Assembly (NCBI GenBank): GCA_031216915.1
Contig: CM062292.1
Coordinates: forward strand, 7,255,920 to 7,319,919
Length of the DNA: 64,000 nucleotides
DNA from: Pictodentalium vernedei
Taxonomy: Eukaryota; Mollusca; Scaphopoda; Dentaliida; Dentaliidae
Direction: 5' to 3'
Under the pieces are notes generated by a model. It had not been told where the DNA came from. It saw nothing but the letters and a program-made list of their open reading frames with translations, and made no database searches. Shown here piece by piece: positions 1 through 11,721 of the stretch; within the stretch, counting starts at the first letter, position 1; every line of letters starts with the position of its first letter. The position numbers and the translations under genes are program-made.

Positions 1-3000
1 GTTGGATAGTTGTATATTGTTATTAATTGGTATATAGTTTGAATGTCCCACGCTTTATAGTAGGATAGTTGTATATTGTTACAGATTGGTATATAGTTTG
101 AATGTCCCACGCTTTATAGTTGGATAGTTGTATATTGTTATTCATTGGTATATAGTTTGAATGTCCCACACATTATAGTAGGATAGTTGTATATTGTTAT
201 TGATTGGTATATAGTTTGAATGCCCCACACTTTATAGTAGGATAGTTGTATATTGTTATTGATTGGTATATAATTTGAATGTCCCACACTTTATAGTAGG
301 ATAGTTGTATATTGTTATTGATTGGTATATAGTTTGAATGTCCCACACATTATAGTAGGATAGTTGTATATTGTTATTGATTGGTGTATAGTTTGAATGT
401 CCCACACTTTATAGTAGGATAGTTGTATATTGTTATTGATTGGTATATAATTTGAATGTCCCACACTTTATAGTAGGATAGTTGTATATTGTTATTGATT
501 GGTATATAGTTTGAATGTCCCACACTTTATAGTTGGATAGTTGTATATTGTTATTCATTGGTATATAGTTTGAATGTCCCACACATTATAGTAGGATAGT
601 TGTATATTGTTATTGATTGGTGTATAGTTTGAATGTCCCACACTTTATAGTAGGATAGTTGTATATTGTTATTGATTGGTATATAATTTGAATGTCCCAC
701 ACTTTATAGTAGGATAGTTGTATATTGTTATTGATTGGTATATAGTTTGAATGTCCCACGCTTTATAGTTGGATAGTTGAATATTGTTATTGATTGGTAT
801 ATAGTTTGAATGTCCCACGCTTTATAGTAGGATAGTTGTATATTGTTATTGATTGGTATATAGTTTGAATGTCCCACGCTTTATAGTAGGATAGTTGTAT
901 ATTGTTATTCATTGGTATATAGTTTAAATGTCCCACGCTTTATAGTAGGATAGTTGTATATTGTTATTCATTGGTATATAGTTTGAATGTCCCACACTTT
1001 ATAGTAGGATAGTTGTATATTGTTATTCATTGGTATATAGTTTGAATGTCCCACACTTTATAGTAGGATAGTTGTATATTGTTATTCATTGGTATATAGT
1101 TTGAATGTTCCACACTTTATAGTTGGATAGTTGTATATTGTTATTGATTGGTATGTAGTTTGAATGTCCCACGCTTTATAGTTGGATAGTTGTATATTGT
1201 TATTCATTGGTATATAGTTTGAATGTTCCACACTTTATAGTTGGATAGTTGTATATTGTTATTGATTGGTATATAGTTTGAATGTCCCACACTTTATAGT
1301 TGGATAGTTGTATATTGTTATTGATTGGTATATAGTTTGAATGCCCCACACTTTATAGTAGGATAGTTGTATATTGTTATTGATTGGTTTATAGTTTGAA
1401 TGTCCCACACATTATAGTAGGATAGTTGTATATTGTTATTGATTGGTATATAGTTTGAATGTCCCACACTTTATAGTAGGATAGTTGTATATTGTTATTG
1501 ATTGGTATATAATTTGAATGTCCCACGCTTTATAGTTGGATAGTTGTATATTGTTATTAATTGGTATATAGTTTGAATGTCCCACACTTTATAGTAGGAT
1601 AGTTGTATATTGTTATTGATTGGTATATAATTTGAATGTCCCACGCTTTATAGTTGGATAGTTGTATATTGTTATTGATTGGTATATAGTTTGAATGCCC
1701 CACACTATATAGTAGGATAGTTGTATATTGTTATTGATTGGTATATAGTTTGAATGTCCCACACTTTATAGTAGGATAGTTGTATATTGTTATTGATTGG
1801 TATATAGTTTGAATGTCCCACGCTTTATAGTTGGATAGTTGTATATTGTTATTCATTGGTATATAGTTTGAATGTCCCACGCTTTATAGTTGGATAGTTG
1901 TATATTGTTACAGATTGGTATATAGTTTGAATGTCCCACACTTTATAGTAGGATAGTTGTATATTGTTATTGATTGGTATGTAGTTTGAATGTCCCACGC
2001 TTTATAGTTGGATAGTTGTATATTGTTATTCATTGGTATATAGTTTGAATGTCCCACGCTTTATAGTTGGATAGTTGTATATTGTTATTGATTGGTATAT
2101 AGTTTGAATGTCCCACACTTTATAGTAGGATAGTTGTATATTGTTACAGATTGGTATATAGTTTGAATGTCCCACGCTTTATAGTAGGATAGTTGTATAT
2201 TGTTATTGATTGGTATATAGTTTGAATGTCCCACGCTTTATAGTAGGATAGTTGTATATTGTTACAGATTGGTATATAGTTTGAATGTCCCACTCTTTAT
2301 AGTTGGATAGTTGTATATTGTTATTCATTGGTATATAGTTTGAATGTCCCACACTTTATAGTTGGATAGTTGTATATTGTTATTCATTGGTATATAGTTT
2401 GAATGTCCCACGCTTTATAGTTGGATAGTTGTATATTGTTATTCATTGGTATATAGTTTGATGTCCCACACTTTATAGTAGGATAGTTGTATATTGTTAT
2501 TGATTGGTATATAGTTTGAATGTCCCACGCTTTATAGTTGGATAGTTGTATATTGTTACAGATTGGTATATAGTTTGAATGTCCCACACTTTATAGTAGG
2601 ATAGTTGTATATTGTTATTGATTGGTATGTAGTTTGAATGTCCCACGCTTTATAGTTGGATAGTTGTATATTGTTATTCATTGGTATATAGTTTGAATGT
2701 CCCACGCTTTATAGTTGGATAGTTGTATATTGTTACAGATTGGTATATAGTTTGAATGTCCCACACTTTATAGTAGGATAGTTGTATATTGTTATTCATT
2801 GGTATATAGTTTGAATGTCCCACGCTTTATAGTTGGATAGTTGTATATTGTTACAGATTGGTATGTAGTTTGAATGTCCCACGCTTTATAGTTGGATAGT
2901 TGTATATTGTTACAGATTGGTATATAGTTTGAATGTCCCACACTTTATAGTTGGATAGTTGTATATTGTTATTCATTGGTATATAGTTTGAATGTCCCAC

Positions 3001-4618
3001 GCTTTATAGTAGGATAGTTGTATATTGTTATTAATTGGTATATAGTTTGAATGCCCCACACTATATAGTAGGATAGTTGTATATTGTTATTCATTGGTAT
3101 ATAGTTTGAATGTCCCACGCTTTATAGTTGGATAGTTGTATATTGTTATTAATTGGTATATAGTTTGAATGCCCCACACTATATAGTAGGATAGTTGTAT
3201 ATTGTTATTGATTGGTATATAGTTTGAATGTCCCACACTTTATAGTTGGATAGTTGTATATTGTTATTAATTGGTATATAGTTTGAATGCCCCACACTAT
3301 ATAGTAGGATAGTTGTATATTGTTATTCATTGGTATATAGTTTGAATGTCCCACACTATATAGTAGGATAGTTGTATATTGTTATTAATTGGTATATAGT
3401 TTGAATGTCCCACACTTTATAGTAGGATAGTTGTATATTGTTATTCATTGGTATATAGTTTGAATGCCCCACACTTTATAGTTGGATAGTTGTATATTGT
3501 TATTGATTGGTATGTAGTTTGAATGTCCCACGCTTTATAGTAGGATAGTTGTATATTGTTATTGATTGGTATGTAGTTTGAATGTCCCACGCTTTATAGT
3601 TGGATAGTTGTATATTGTTATTCATTGGTATATAGTTTGAATGCCCCACACTTTATAGTTGGATAGTTGTATATTGTTACAGATTGGTATATAGTTTGAA
3701 TGTCCCACGCTTTATAGTAGGATAGTTGTATATTGTTATTCATTGGTATATAGTTTGAATGTCCCACGCTTTATAGTAGGATAGTTGTATATTGTTATTG
3801 ATTGGTATATAGTTTGAATGTCCCACACTTTATAGTAGGATAGTTGTATATTGTTATTCATTGGTATATAGTTTGAATGTCCCACGCTTTATAGTAGGAT
3901 AGTTGTATATTGTTATTGATTGGTATATAGTTTGAATGTCCCACGCTTTATAGTAGGATAGTTGTATATTGTTACAGATTGGTATATAGTTTGAATGTCC
4001 CACGCTTTATAGTTGGATTGTTGTATATTGTTATTGATTGGTATATAGTTTGAATGTCCCACACTTTATAGTAGGATAGTTGTATATTGTTACAGATTGG
4101 TATATAGTTTGAATGTCCCACGCTTTATAGTTGGATAGTTGTATATTGTTATTCATTGGTATATAGTTTGAATGTCCCACGCTTTATAGTTGGATAGTTG
4201 TATATTGTTATTAATTGGTATATAGTTTGAATGTTCCACGCTTTATAGTTGGATAGTTGTATATTGTTATTAATTGGTATATAGTTTGAATGTCCCATGC
4301 TTTATAGTTGGATAGTTGTATATTGTTATTCATTGGTATATAGTTTGAATGTCCCACGCTTTATAGTTGGATAGTTGTATATTGTTACAGATTGGTATAT
4401 AGTTTGAATGTCCCACGCTTTATAGTAGGAGAGTTGTATATTGTTATTGATTGGTATATAGTTTGAATGTCCCACACTTTATAGTAGGATAGTTGTATAT
4501 TGTTATTGATTGGTATATAGTTTGAATGTCCCACGCTTTATAGTTGGATAGTTGTATATTGTTATTCATTGGTATATAGTTTGAATGTCCCACGCTTTAT
4601 AGTTGGATAATTGTATAT
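1..4618. repeat. 59-bp satellite array, about 78 units, open at left edge
   Basis: Tandem head-to-tail array with a strict 59-bp period: 78 complete units plus a 17-nt partial unit ending at 4618. Length is conserved throughout except one unit of 58 bp (starts 2420, one A lost near 2461). Variation is confined to a few positions: GTTGG versus GTAGG at the unit start; TTGATT, TTCATT, TTAATT or ACAGATT in the middle; TCCCAC versus CCCCAC; and CGCTTTATA, CACTTTATA, CACATTATA or CACTATATA at the end. Because 59 is not a multiple of 3, short reading frames inside it drift and are artefacts. The array begins at base 1, so its true length is unknown. It may lie in, or beyond, the last intron of the lectin gene described at 7350-19660. 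Confidence 0.98.
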
Positions 4619-4866
4619 CAAACAGCTAACTGATGGATATTTTACATCTATTGAACTATCCAACTACAAGCAAGTTTTTAAGCGGGATGGTTCGTTTCTG
4701 TTGAATAGGCGAATGAAATTTCCCCAGATGAGGGCCTAATGGAACTCGACTGGAAAGCTTTCTATCACCTATCCAACATCTACTCGTCATTGATCCTCTA
4801 CCGAGAAGTTTTATTTATTTAATGATCTCTTTTAATTTACCCATAGTTCTTTGTAATTACTCAGGT

Positions 4867-4868
<2 letters not shown>
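4619..4868. other. Unique spacer
   Basis: Sequence between the satellite and the GA tract. I see no coding, RNA or repeat feature. Confidence 0.5.

Positions 4869-4917
<49 letters not shown>
4869..4917. repeat. (GA)n microsatellite
   Basis: Uninterrupted GA dinucleotide run of 49 bases. The reading frame across it on the minus strand (Leu-Ser repeats) is an artefact. Confidence 0.99.
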
Positions 4918-4919
<2 letters not shown>

Positions 4920-5242
4920 ATCCAACGTTATTTAAAATTCTCAAGCTCCCCACATCTCTTTGCCTCTGACGATATTGTATAATAGCGGGTAGGGGCACTT
5001 TCCTGCACCTATCTGTTTTAAAATAATTTATCGCTTTTCCTCTGTCCGTCGAAACTGGTGACATCTCGCTAACAGTCTAGCTCGTGTTCTTGTGATTGTT
5101 CAATGTTAAGAAGAGTTATGTTCAATATGTAGAGTTGGTTGTTGATGTATACCTAGTTTTGTGGTAACAACATCACATAGAATTACTGAACATGGTGTGT
5201 GCATAGAATGAACTCAACTTGGGAAACATCACTACAACCTGT
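4918..5242. other. Spacer without recognisable feature
   Basis: No gene or repeat is seen until the 55-bp tandem units begin. Confidence 0.4.
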
Positions 5243-5460
5243 CGAGACAGGCCTCAATCAGTGGGTCACCGAGTCACTAAATCAAAACTCAACTTATCGA
5301 GACAGGCCACAATCAGTGGGTCACCGAGTCTCTCTATCAAAACACAACTTATCGAGACAGGCCTCAATCAGTGGGTCACCGAGTCTCTATATCAAAACAC
5401 AACTTATAGAGACGGGCCTCAATCAGTGGGTCACCGAGTCTCTATATCAAAACACGGCTT
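5243..5460 (+). repeat. 55-bp tandem repeat (4 units) inside a dead reverse transcriptase
   Basis: Units start at 5243, 5298, 5353 and 5408, exactly 55 bp apart, and share the core CAATCAGTGGGTCACCGAGT. One reading of the unit gives a DRPQSV-like stretch followed by the residues that lead into the RT motif at 5461. That matches the segment lying just upstream of the G(I/V)PQG motif in CR1/L2-type reverse transcriptases. The array is therefore probably a local tandem amplification of RT coding sequence. As 55 is not divisible by 3, the copies occupy shifting frames. Confidence 0.9.
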
Positions 5461-5950
5461 AAGTGTGGTATCCCACAGGGGTATGTTCTCTGACCCCTGC
5501 TATATACCATATATGTGCTACCCCTAGGAGATATAATACGTAGCCATGGACTCTCATTTCACTGTTATGCGAACGACACACAATTATATATTCATTTTAA
5601 ACCCCATGACGAGAGACAAGCAGCCCAAATTCTCGAGAACTTTGCATCCGATATCAGAAACTGGATGACTCAAAATTTCTTAAAACGTAATGGTGATAAA
5701 ACTGAAATAATGTACATAGGACTACCCTGTCAACTTTCCAAAGTTTCTAAACTCAGTTTACATATTGAAGACAGTGTTATCTCACCGTCGATAGCAGTCC
5801 GCAATCTGTGATACTGGATGGATGGGAATTTGGCTGCAGATGCGCATGTGATGCAAGTCTGCAGATCCGCTTTCCATCATCTGCGCAATATCGGCAGAGT
5901 TCGGAACGCGATCGATGAGGAGACGACCATTGCGATTTTTGAGAATAGCG
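5461..5950 (+). pseudogene. Non-LTR retrotransposon reverse transcriptase fragment (CR1/L2-like)
   Basis: Reverse transcriptase domain of a LINE, which would copy element RNA at the target site. In one frame from 5461 I read CGIPQG, then VL, a stop in place of the usual Gly, then PLL. This is followed at 5515-5811 by LPLGDI, the catalytic box as YAND in place of YADD, TQLYI, then LNGDKTEI-like and VRNL segments. After a second stop at the usual Gly, the frame continues with an HHLRNI-like stretch to about 5947. Order and spacing match the palm and thumb of the Jockey-superfamily (CR1/L2-like) RT. The N-terminal endonuclease and the 3' end are missing. The two in-frame stops and the Asp to Asn change in the active site mark it as dead. 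Clade assignment is by memory of motifs. Confidence 0.85.
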
Positions 5951-5988
5951 CTGGCCGGTTTTGGCCGTTACGTTGGGTAAAGGGTTAA
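5948..5988. mobile_element. Right end fragment of a TTAA-flanked MITE
   Basis: Ends in CGTTGGGTAAAGGGTTAA (5971-5988), identical to the right terminal repeat of the complete MITE at 17472-17677. It truncates the RT fragment. No left end is seen nearby. Confidence 0.75.
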
Positions 5989-7349
5989 GGAATTTAAACC
6001 AAACGGTTAGTCTATAGAAAAAAGTTGGTTGATAACTGCATCACTGGAAAAGGATGCATGTCTATAGAGGAACCTAAATTATCTTGTAAAAAAACCCTCC
6101 CGTGTCCATGGAGTTCCAGGTTAGTGGAGAATTATTCTACTGAAACCACAGCCTGAAGATGCAGCAAATTCTGTTTTTAATACCTCACCCTCGAGGAGAT
6201 ACTGGATTACATGAGTCCGTCCGCTAGTCCGGATCAATATCTCGGGAGTGAGTGGATGGATTTAAACGAGCGAAATTCCGTATTCAGTATCCCAGGGATT
6301 TTCCGCTTCCAGTGAATGCTCACACAATTTTAACCCGAGTTATGTCTCTTACATTATAAGATTTTCAGCGATTCGTTGGACCAGCACCTTACTCTGGGTA
6401 CGAATATTGGCCTCAGCAATAGCTCTTGAATTTTGTGTGATCTATCGCTATGCTGCTCTTGTTGGTGAGAAGGTGTGGGGAATGGTGAGTCATTGTTGTT
6501 CACAGTCACCGGAGGGATGTGCATTTTATTTGTAAATGTCTCAGAATACTTGCGCAGTATAATAAGAAATATGAACGGATGAATAAACATGAGAGATAAG
6601 TGGCTCAATAGTATAGTCTGGGAGAAAGCACGAGGAGCTTATCATTTTTAAACTTGTGTGCTACCGAAGACAGGATGCCGCTGACTGCAAAGTAATCTAC
6701 AGGAGCATGCCCGATCTACGGAGAGAAAGAAAAGTGGGTAATGCTATTATTGTTCACTCTCCGAGAAAAGATACTCACTTTTGTGTTCCGACTGACCGCT
6801 GCGAGTGCTATAAAAAGTGCAGTCACTTAAAACTGTGTGTGAGAATTTATCGGCGTAAGAAACGCTGCTGTAGTTCAAAGTATTTTATCGGGTATTAGGA
6901 TGTAAAAGCAAGCGTATCTCCAGTGTCTGTAGTGTGAAGCTAGTTATCAATCAACATTTTTCTGCAGACTATCGTTTGGTTTAAGGTAGAGATGAGTGGT
7001 ATTAGAACATTGCTCCCACGAAACGATTTTTTTTATATTTTATAAACGAATTCAATTTTAAAACAATTTATAGAATATGTTTAATTTCGTTAGTTTTGGT
7101 TGATTTGAAGAAAACCATTTTCCAATTGACATTCGATTTATCAGCTGACACCGCATCTTCTGAATTGATCTTGGTCTAAATGGTCGATTACGAGAATGGA
7201 TAGAGTTTAGTTGCTTTAATGGACTCGTTACGTCAGATGAAAAAATAGTCCGTCATCAGAAATCGATATGGAACACGTGTTGTGTGTGGATTTGTAAAAT
7301 GGAATTAGAGGGAAAAGTAAAAGGTGTGTAATAAAAGATCATATATTAC
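5989..7349. other. Spacer; expected lectin exon 3 not found
   Basis: Scanned on the minus strand for the second half of a C-type lectin domain (WIGA, EPN/QPD, WND, final Cys). Nothing convincing is present. Short frames at 6354-6608 (minus) and 6656-6898 (plus) show no family motif. Confidence 0.4.
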
Positions 7350-7565
7350 CACCAGAAGGTGCACCCATTCTCTGTACGGCATCAGTAAGATGCTGTCTCA
7401 TCTTATCGCTGTCAATCAATACAAGATGTCCTCCATCTTCACAACATTTGTTCTTGGCATCCTGTTGATTTAATACTGGTGTCAGACTGTATCTTAAGCA
7501 AAGGGTCATATCTGGGTAAGTCCACTGTGAATAACCCTTGTCGGTGGGACATATACTTCTCGAAG
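7350..7565 (-). CDS. Exon 2 of PAN/C-type lectin-like gene (first half of lectin domain)
   Basis: A 216-bp open exon on the minus strand, with acceptor TTTTTCAG at 7573-7566 and donor G|GTAATA at 7350/7349. Its phase-1 start (CT) completes the single G left by exon 1 to give an Ala codon. The translation begins SRSICPTDKGYSQW, then TLCLRYS, then DAKNKCCEDGGHLVLIDS and an amphipathic segment ending in APSGG. The Cys pairs and the GGHLVLI block with a following L..A helix are the hallmark of the N-terminal half of a C-type lectin domain, a secreted carbohydrate- or ligand-binding fold. The sugar-binding loop (EPN/QPD, WND) would be in the next exon, which is not seen left of here. Either the gene continues past the satellite or it is truncated. 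Confidence 0.72.
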
Positions 7566-8152
7566 CTGAAAAATATGCAACCTACATAACAGTCTATAAT
7601 ACACATGTACACAGATGAGAAATTTCCCGAATTTTATTTTTATTTGACAAAAACGGATATATTAAAACAAACACCAAAACCCACTGTTGTTTACTGTCAA
7701 GTGGAAGTAAAGTTTGCCTTCAACGCTGCTTAAAATAATAGGAGCTTGTAATCAACGCTTGGATGTAAGTACTCCAAATCAGACACCAAAGATCTAAACG
7801 ATAAGCCATACTTGTTGATTTTATACCTGTATTCCGGATATGATATCCTGAAAGTAACATTAAACACCCAACAAATGAATAAATAAATGAATGTATAATA
7901 ACAAGGCGTATGAGTGGATGAAAAGCACAAACGTTAACCATGTATATGTATAGTTGTGACCTCCTAAGAATAACCTCAGAGAACACATGTAAACAGGTTG
8001 AAATGTACGCAACTGGGTTGTCGTGAAGTCTGATTAACATTTGAAGGGTAACCAACTTATTACAAGCGTTGGTTGTTCTCTTAAGAGCTTAATCTTATCA
8101 TAATGATCAGTTTTGTAAATGACATTCCGGTAAATGTTCGCGTTGTAAGATT
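7566..8152 (-). other. Intronic spacer
   Basis: Lies inside the inferred 11.8-kb lectin intron. The minus-strand frame at 7720-8055 has hydrophobic stretches but no recognisable domain or splice support. Confidence 0.4.
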
Positions 8153-9832
8153 CCCGGATCCCCTCAGCATTACCACATTGATCGTCCTCTTATTTCTCTG
8201 ACCCCCACAACATTACAACACAGTTCGTACCCTTAGTTCTCGGATCCCATCAACATTACCACACAATTCCTACCCTTAGTTCTCGGGTCCCCTTAGCCTT
8301 ACCACACAGCTCGTACCCTTAGTTATCGGGTCACCTCAACATTATCATACAGTTCGTACCCCTTTCTCCTCTCACCCCCTGAGCACTAGCACACTGTGCG
8401 TATCCTTTCTCATCGGATCCACCAAGCATTACCATATAGTTCGTACCCTTTCCTTTTGGATCCCCTCAGTATTACCCACAGTTAGCATCCATTATCATCG
8501 GATCCCCTTAGCATTCCCACACACAGCTTGTATCCTTTTCTCCTTAGATCTACTCAGCATTACCACACTGCTCGTACCCTTTGGCCTCGAATCCCTTCAG
8601 CATTACCACATAGTTCGTATCCTTTCTCATCGGATCACCTCAGCATTATCAGACAGTTCTTGCCCTTTCTGTTCGGATCCCTTCAGCATTACCACACGAT
8701 TCGTTCCTTTTTTGGTATAACCACACAGCTCGTACCCGTTCTCCTCGGAGCCCCCAGCATTATCACACAGCTAGTACCCTTTCTCCGCCAAGATCTCAGA
8801 ATTACCACACAACTCATATCCTTTCTCCTCGGATCCCCTCAGTCTTACTACACAACTCGCACCTTTTCTCTTCTGATTATCCCAGCATTACCACACAGTT
8901 CGTGCCCTTTCTCTTCGGATCCCCTCGGCATTACCACACAGCTTGTACCCTTGTCCTCAGATCCCCTCGGCATCATCATACAGTTCATGCCCTTTCTCCT
9001 CGGATCCCCTCGGCATTACCACACAGCTCGTACCCTTTCTCTTCTGATTCTCCCAGCATCATCACACAGATCGTGCTCTTTCTCCTCGGATCCCATCGGC
9101 ATTACCACACAGCTCGTACCCTTTCTCATCTGATTCCCTCGGCATTACCACACAGCTCGTATCTTTTCTCCCCTGATCCCCCAGCATTACCACACAACTC
9201 CTGCCCTTTCTCCTCGGATTCGCTCAGCACTTCCATACAACTCGTACCCTTCTCCTCTGATTCCCTCAGTATTACCACACAGATCGTACCATTTTCCCTC
9301 TGGTTCACTCATGATTACCACACAGCTCGCACCCTTTCTCCCCTGATTCCCTCAGTATTACCACACAGTTTGTGCTCTTTTCTTCTCTCATTCACCTAGC
9401 ATTACCACAGGGCTCGGGTCCTTTCTTCCCGGGTCCCATTAGCATTACCACACAGCTCGTACCATTTCTCCTCTGGTTCACTCAGTATTACCACACAGCT
9501 TGTGCCCTTTCTTCTCTGATTCATTTAGCATTACCACAGGGCTCGTACCCTTTCTTTTCGGGTCTCATTAGCATTACCACACAAATTGTACCCGTTATTC
9601 ACTGATTCCCTCAGCATTACCATACAGTTGTTACCCTTTCCCTTCGGATCCCCTCGGCATTACCACACAAGTCGTACCCTTTCTCCTCGGATCCCATCCT
9701 CAATACCACACAGTTCGTACCCTTTCTCCTCGGAGCCCCCGGCCTTACTACACAGCTCGTACCTTTCTCCTCGGATCCCCTCAGCGTTACCTCACAGTCC
9801 GTACTCTTTCTTTTCGGATCTACGCATCTATT
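8153..9832. repeat. 43-bp minisatellite, about 39 units
   Basis: Degenerate tandem repeat with unit core CATTACCACACAGCTCGTAC followed by CCTTTCTCCTCGGATCCCCT. Spacing between successive CATTACC cores around 9014, 9057, 9100 and 9143 is 43 bp, with an occasional 42. The unit lacks stop codons in all three plus-strand frames, so one long frame cycles through three peptide readings. This produces open frames of 201 codons (8528-9133) and 165 codons (8902-9399). I regard these as a by-product of the repeat, since no start context, splice site or domain supports translation. Confidence 0.95.
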
Positions 9833-9959
9833 CAGTAACTGAGTCGATTCATCAAACTTGAAATGAACTACTGGGATCGTTAGCCATTTTTCCTTTTTCG
9901 TTCGTCAGACTACAGCCAAAATTTTAATTTTTAGAACTATAGTAACTAAGTTGTGTAAC
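9833..9959. other. Short spacer
   Basis: Joins the minisatellite to the next dispersed repeat; no feature seen. Confidence 0.4.
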
Positions 9960-10990
9960 CTTAATAATGGTTACTTCTAGTTATGTAATTAGGTATTCAT
10001 TTTCTGATATCCAACCTTTATCGGAAATAACGTCATTTTTATCATTTTTTGTCTCCATCTTTGAACATAAATTCCTGTATCATACTACCCTCCTTCATAT
10101 TTTGGGTATATCATTTCCACCAAAAGCTTATCTAAATATGTGGTACCGACCTGGCAAATTTTCAACTGTTATAGACACATTTCCGTGTGACCTAATTCAC
10201 GTCAACTTCAAAAGAATTTAAACTTTAAATATCGGTCATTTTCGTAAAATTGTAGTATGTTGTTGAGCTCCTAAAATAGAAGTAGGTGCTTTTTTTCGTT
10301 TTTCAATTTTCAACCCAACTTTTGTGATTCCATTATATCCATACTGATTTATTACACAGTTACTGGCTAAAGGTGAAATCAAAGGACAGTTCAGTTCATG
10401 TAATACCAGTCATACCTTTGTACGCGATATAACGTTAATACTGTTGGGCCTATTATTAAATCATTTAAGCCACACGAACATTTTGCATTAAAAACGCTTT
10501 CTTATGATTCACGTAGTTCCGTTTTTCGTGTTTTTTTTTATAAATGACGATGCTATCAAACTCCACGCAGTGTCTTCTAGTTATTTGAAATTGTTCATTT
10601 TAAATTTACGCATCCAATGCCAGCGATGCCAGTTTTACGATTTTCGCATATTTTTCATTTCCAACCTCATTTTCGTCCTCAGTCTTTCGAAATTTTGGGA
10701 ATATCATCTCCACAAAAAAAAAAAAACATACCTAAAATTGTATTGGGGTCTTAGACAATTCTCAACCGTTTTATCCGAACGCTGGGGTGACGTTTTGGGG
10801 GAGAGGGGGGGGGGGGGCGTATTTGTATAATCAAAAATTAAAATGCGTCGGATTTTCGTGAGGTTTTAGTATGTCGTGCAGTTAAAAAAAATAGGAGATA
10901 TCCGTTTTTGAAGTTTTTTTTTCATTTTATCGTCACGTCACTCCACAGATTGGGCTATTTTTTTTATCATATTTCATTAAAAAATGTGCG
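9960..10990 (-). repeat. Dispersed 1-kb repeat, copy C (inverted)
   Basis: The reverse complement of about 10600-10700 reads CCCAAAATTTCGAAAGACTG, then ACGAAAATGAGGTTG and GGCATCGCTGGCAT. The same order occurs in the plus-strand copies at 21950-23330 and 62590-63600. The unit appears to repeat within the element at roughly 470 bp. It contains a G13 tract at 10805-10817. No protein is encoded. Boundaries are approximate. Confidence 0.7.
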
Positions 10991-11479
10991 ACGGTGTACG
11001 CTTTGTCGAGAGGTTTAGTGCATTAACATTCACTTGTCACCCGTAGTTGGGTGCTTCGTCGTTGGATGTGTTCCGTTGAGTGACTTCTGGAAATTCGATT
11101 TGCGATTCAAACTATCTAGTATAAAATATCTTCTGTCCAGTCAAGAGACAGAATCTATATTTCATCCCGATCAGGCTACGACGATTTTGAGATATTCGGA
11201 TGACTGTTCCAAATCTAGAGGACTCAATCAACTTTGAGTGAAAGATACCGCCCCCGACGCGAGTGTCGACAACGATGGTGAGAATGTGACACAGAAATAC
11301 CCAGGTATCGTGTACGACATATTTGGCGATTTTATGAAGACCTTTGTGAGGCCGATGATGTGAAAAGCGCTCTATGCTATGAATGAAGCAAATTCAAAAG
11401 TAGGTCGTTGAGCCCTTCCCAATGAGCACTCATACTTTGACAATTAATATGAAACATTGAAAATGAATTATTCACCGAC
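10991..11479. other. Spacer
   Basis: No supported gene; the short plus frame at 11034-11237 has no recognisable motif. Confidence 0.4.
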
Positions 11480-11721
11480 TCAACCCTTTTTCCAAACCGG
11501 CCACATCCGCCCGTGTAATATGCAAATTCAACAGCTGAAAAGATATTTTTAAAACAAATTTCAACAAACCCATATCATATGACCCCTCGATGGAACGAGT
11601 TTGTCAAGATCGTTCCAATGAGGGTTCACATGATACAGTTTTGTTGAAATTTGTAGAAACATTAAAAAAATGGTATTTAAAATAATAAATTTTGATATCG
11701 TCTGCGTTGGTAAAGGGTTAA
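11480..11721. mobile_element. TTAA-type MITE with palindromic core
   Basis: Left end TCAACCCTTTTTCCAAAC and right end GTTGGTAAAGGGTTAA are inverted copies. Internally, AACAAATTTCAACAAA and CATATCATATGA are followed by CCCCTCGATGGAACGAG, and these are mirrored on the right. About 242 bp, no coding. Same family as 17472-17677, 26755-26945 and 29689-29882. The CCC(T)-type ends abutting TTAA suggest a piggyBac-like non-autonomous element, by inference. Confidence 0.8.

Noticed and set aside
2384..2587. 67-codon minus frame in the left array
   Set aside because: It is a frame through the 59-bp satellite, which shifts register every unit; a repeat artefact.
1..4618. CRISPR array
   Set aside because: Continuous head-to-tail repeat with no unique spacers, in a eukaryotic context.
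8528..9399. Long plus frames that could be taken for a repetitive protein
   Set aside because: Explained by a 43-bp unit lacking stops in all frames. No start context, signal peptide or domain.
10504..10830. 108-codon plus frame
   Set aside because: Falls in the inverted copy of the dispersed 1-kb repeat, with poly-A and poly-G tracts; no motif.
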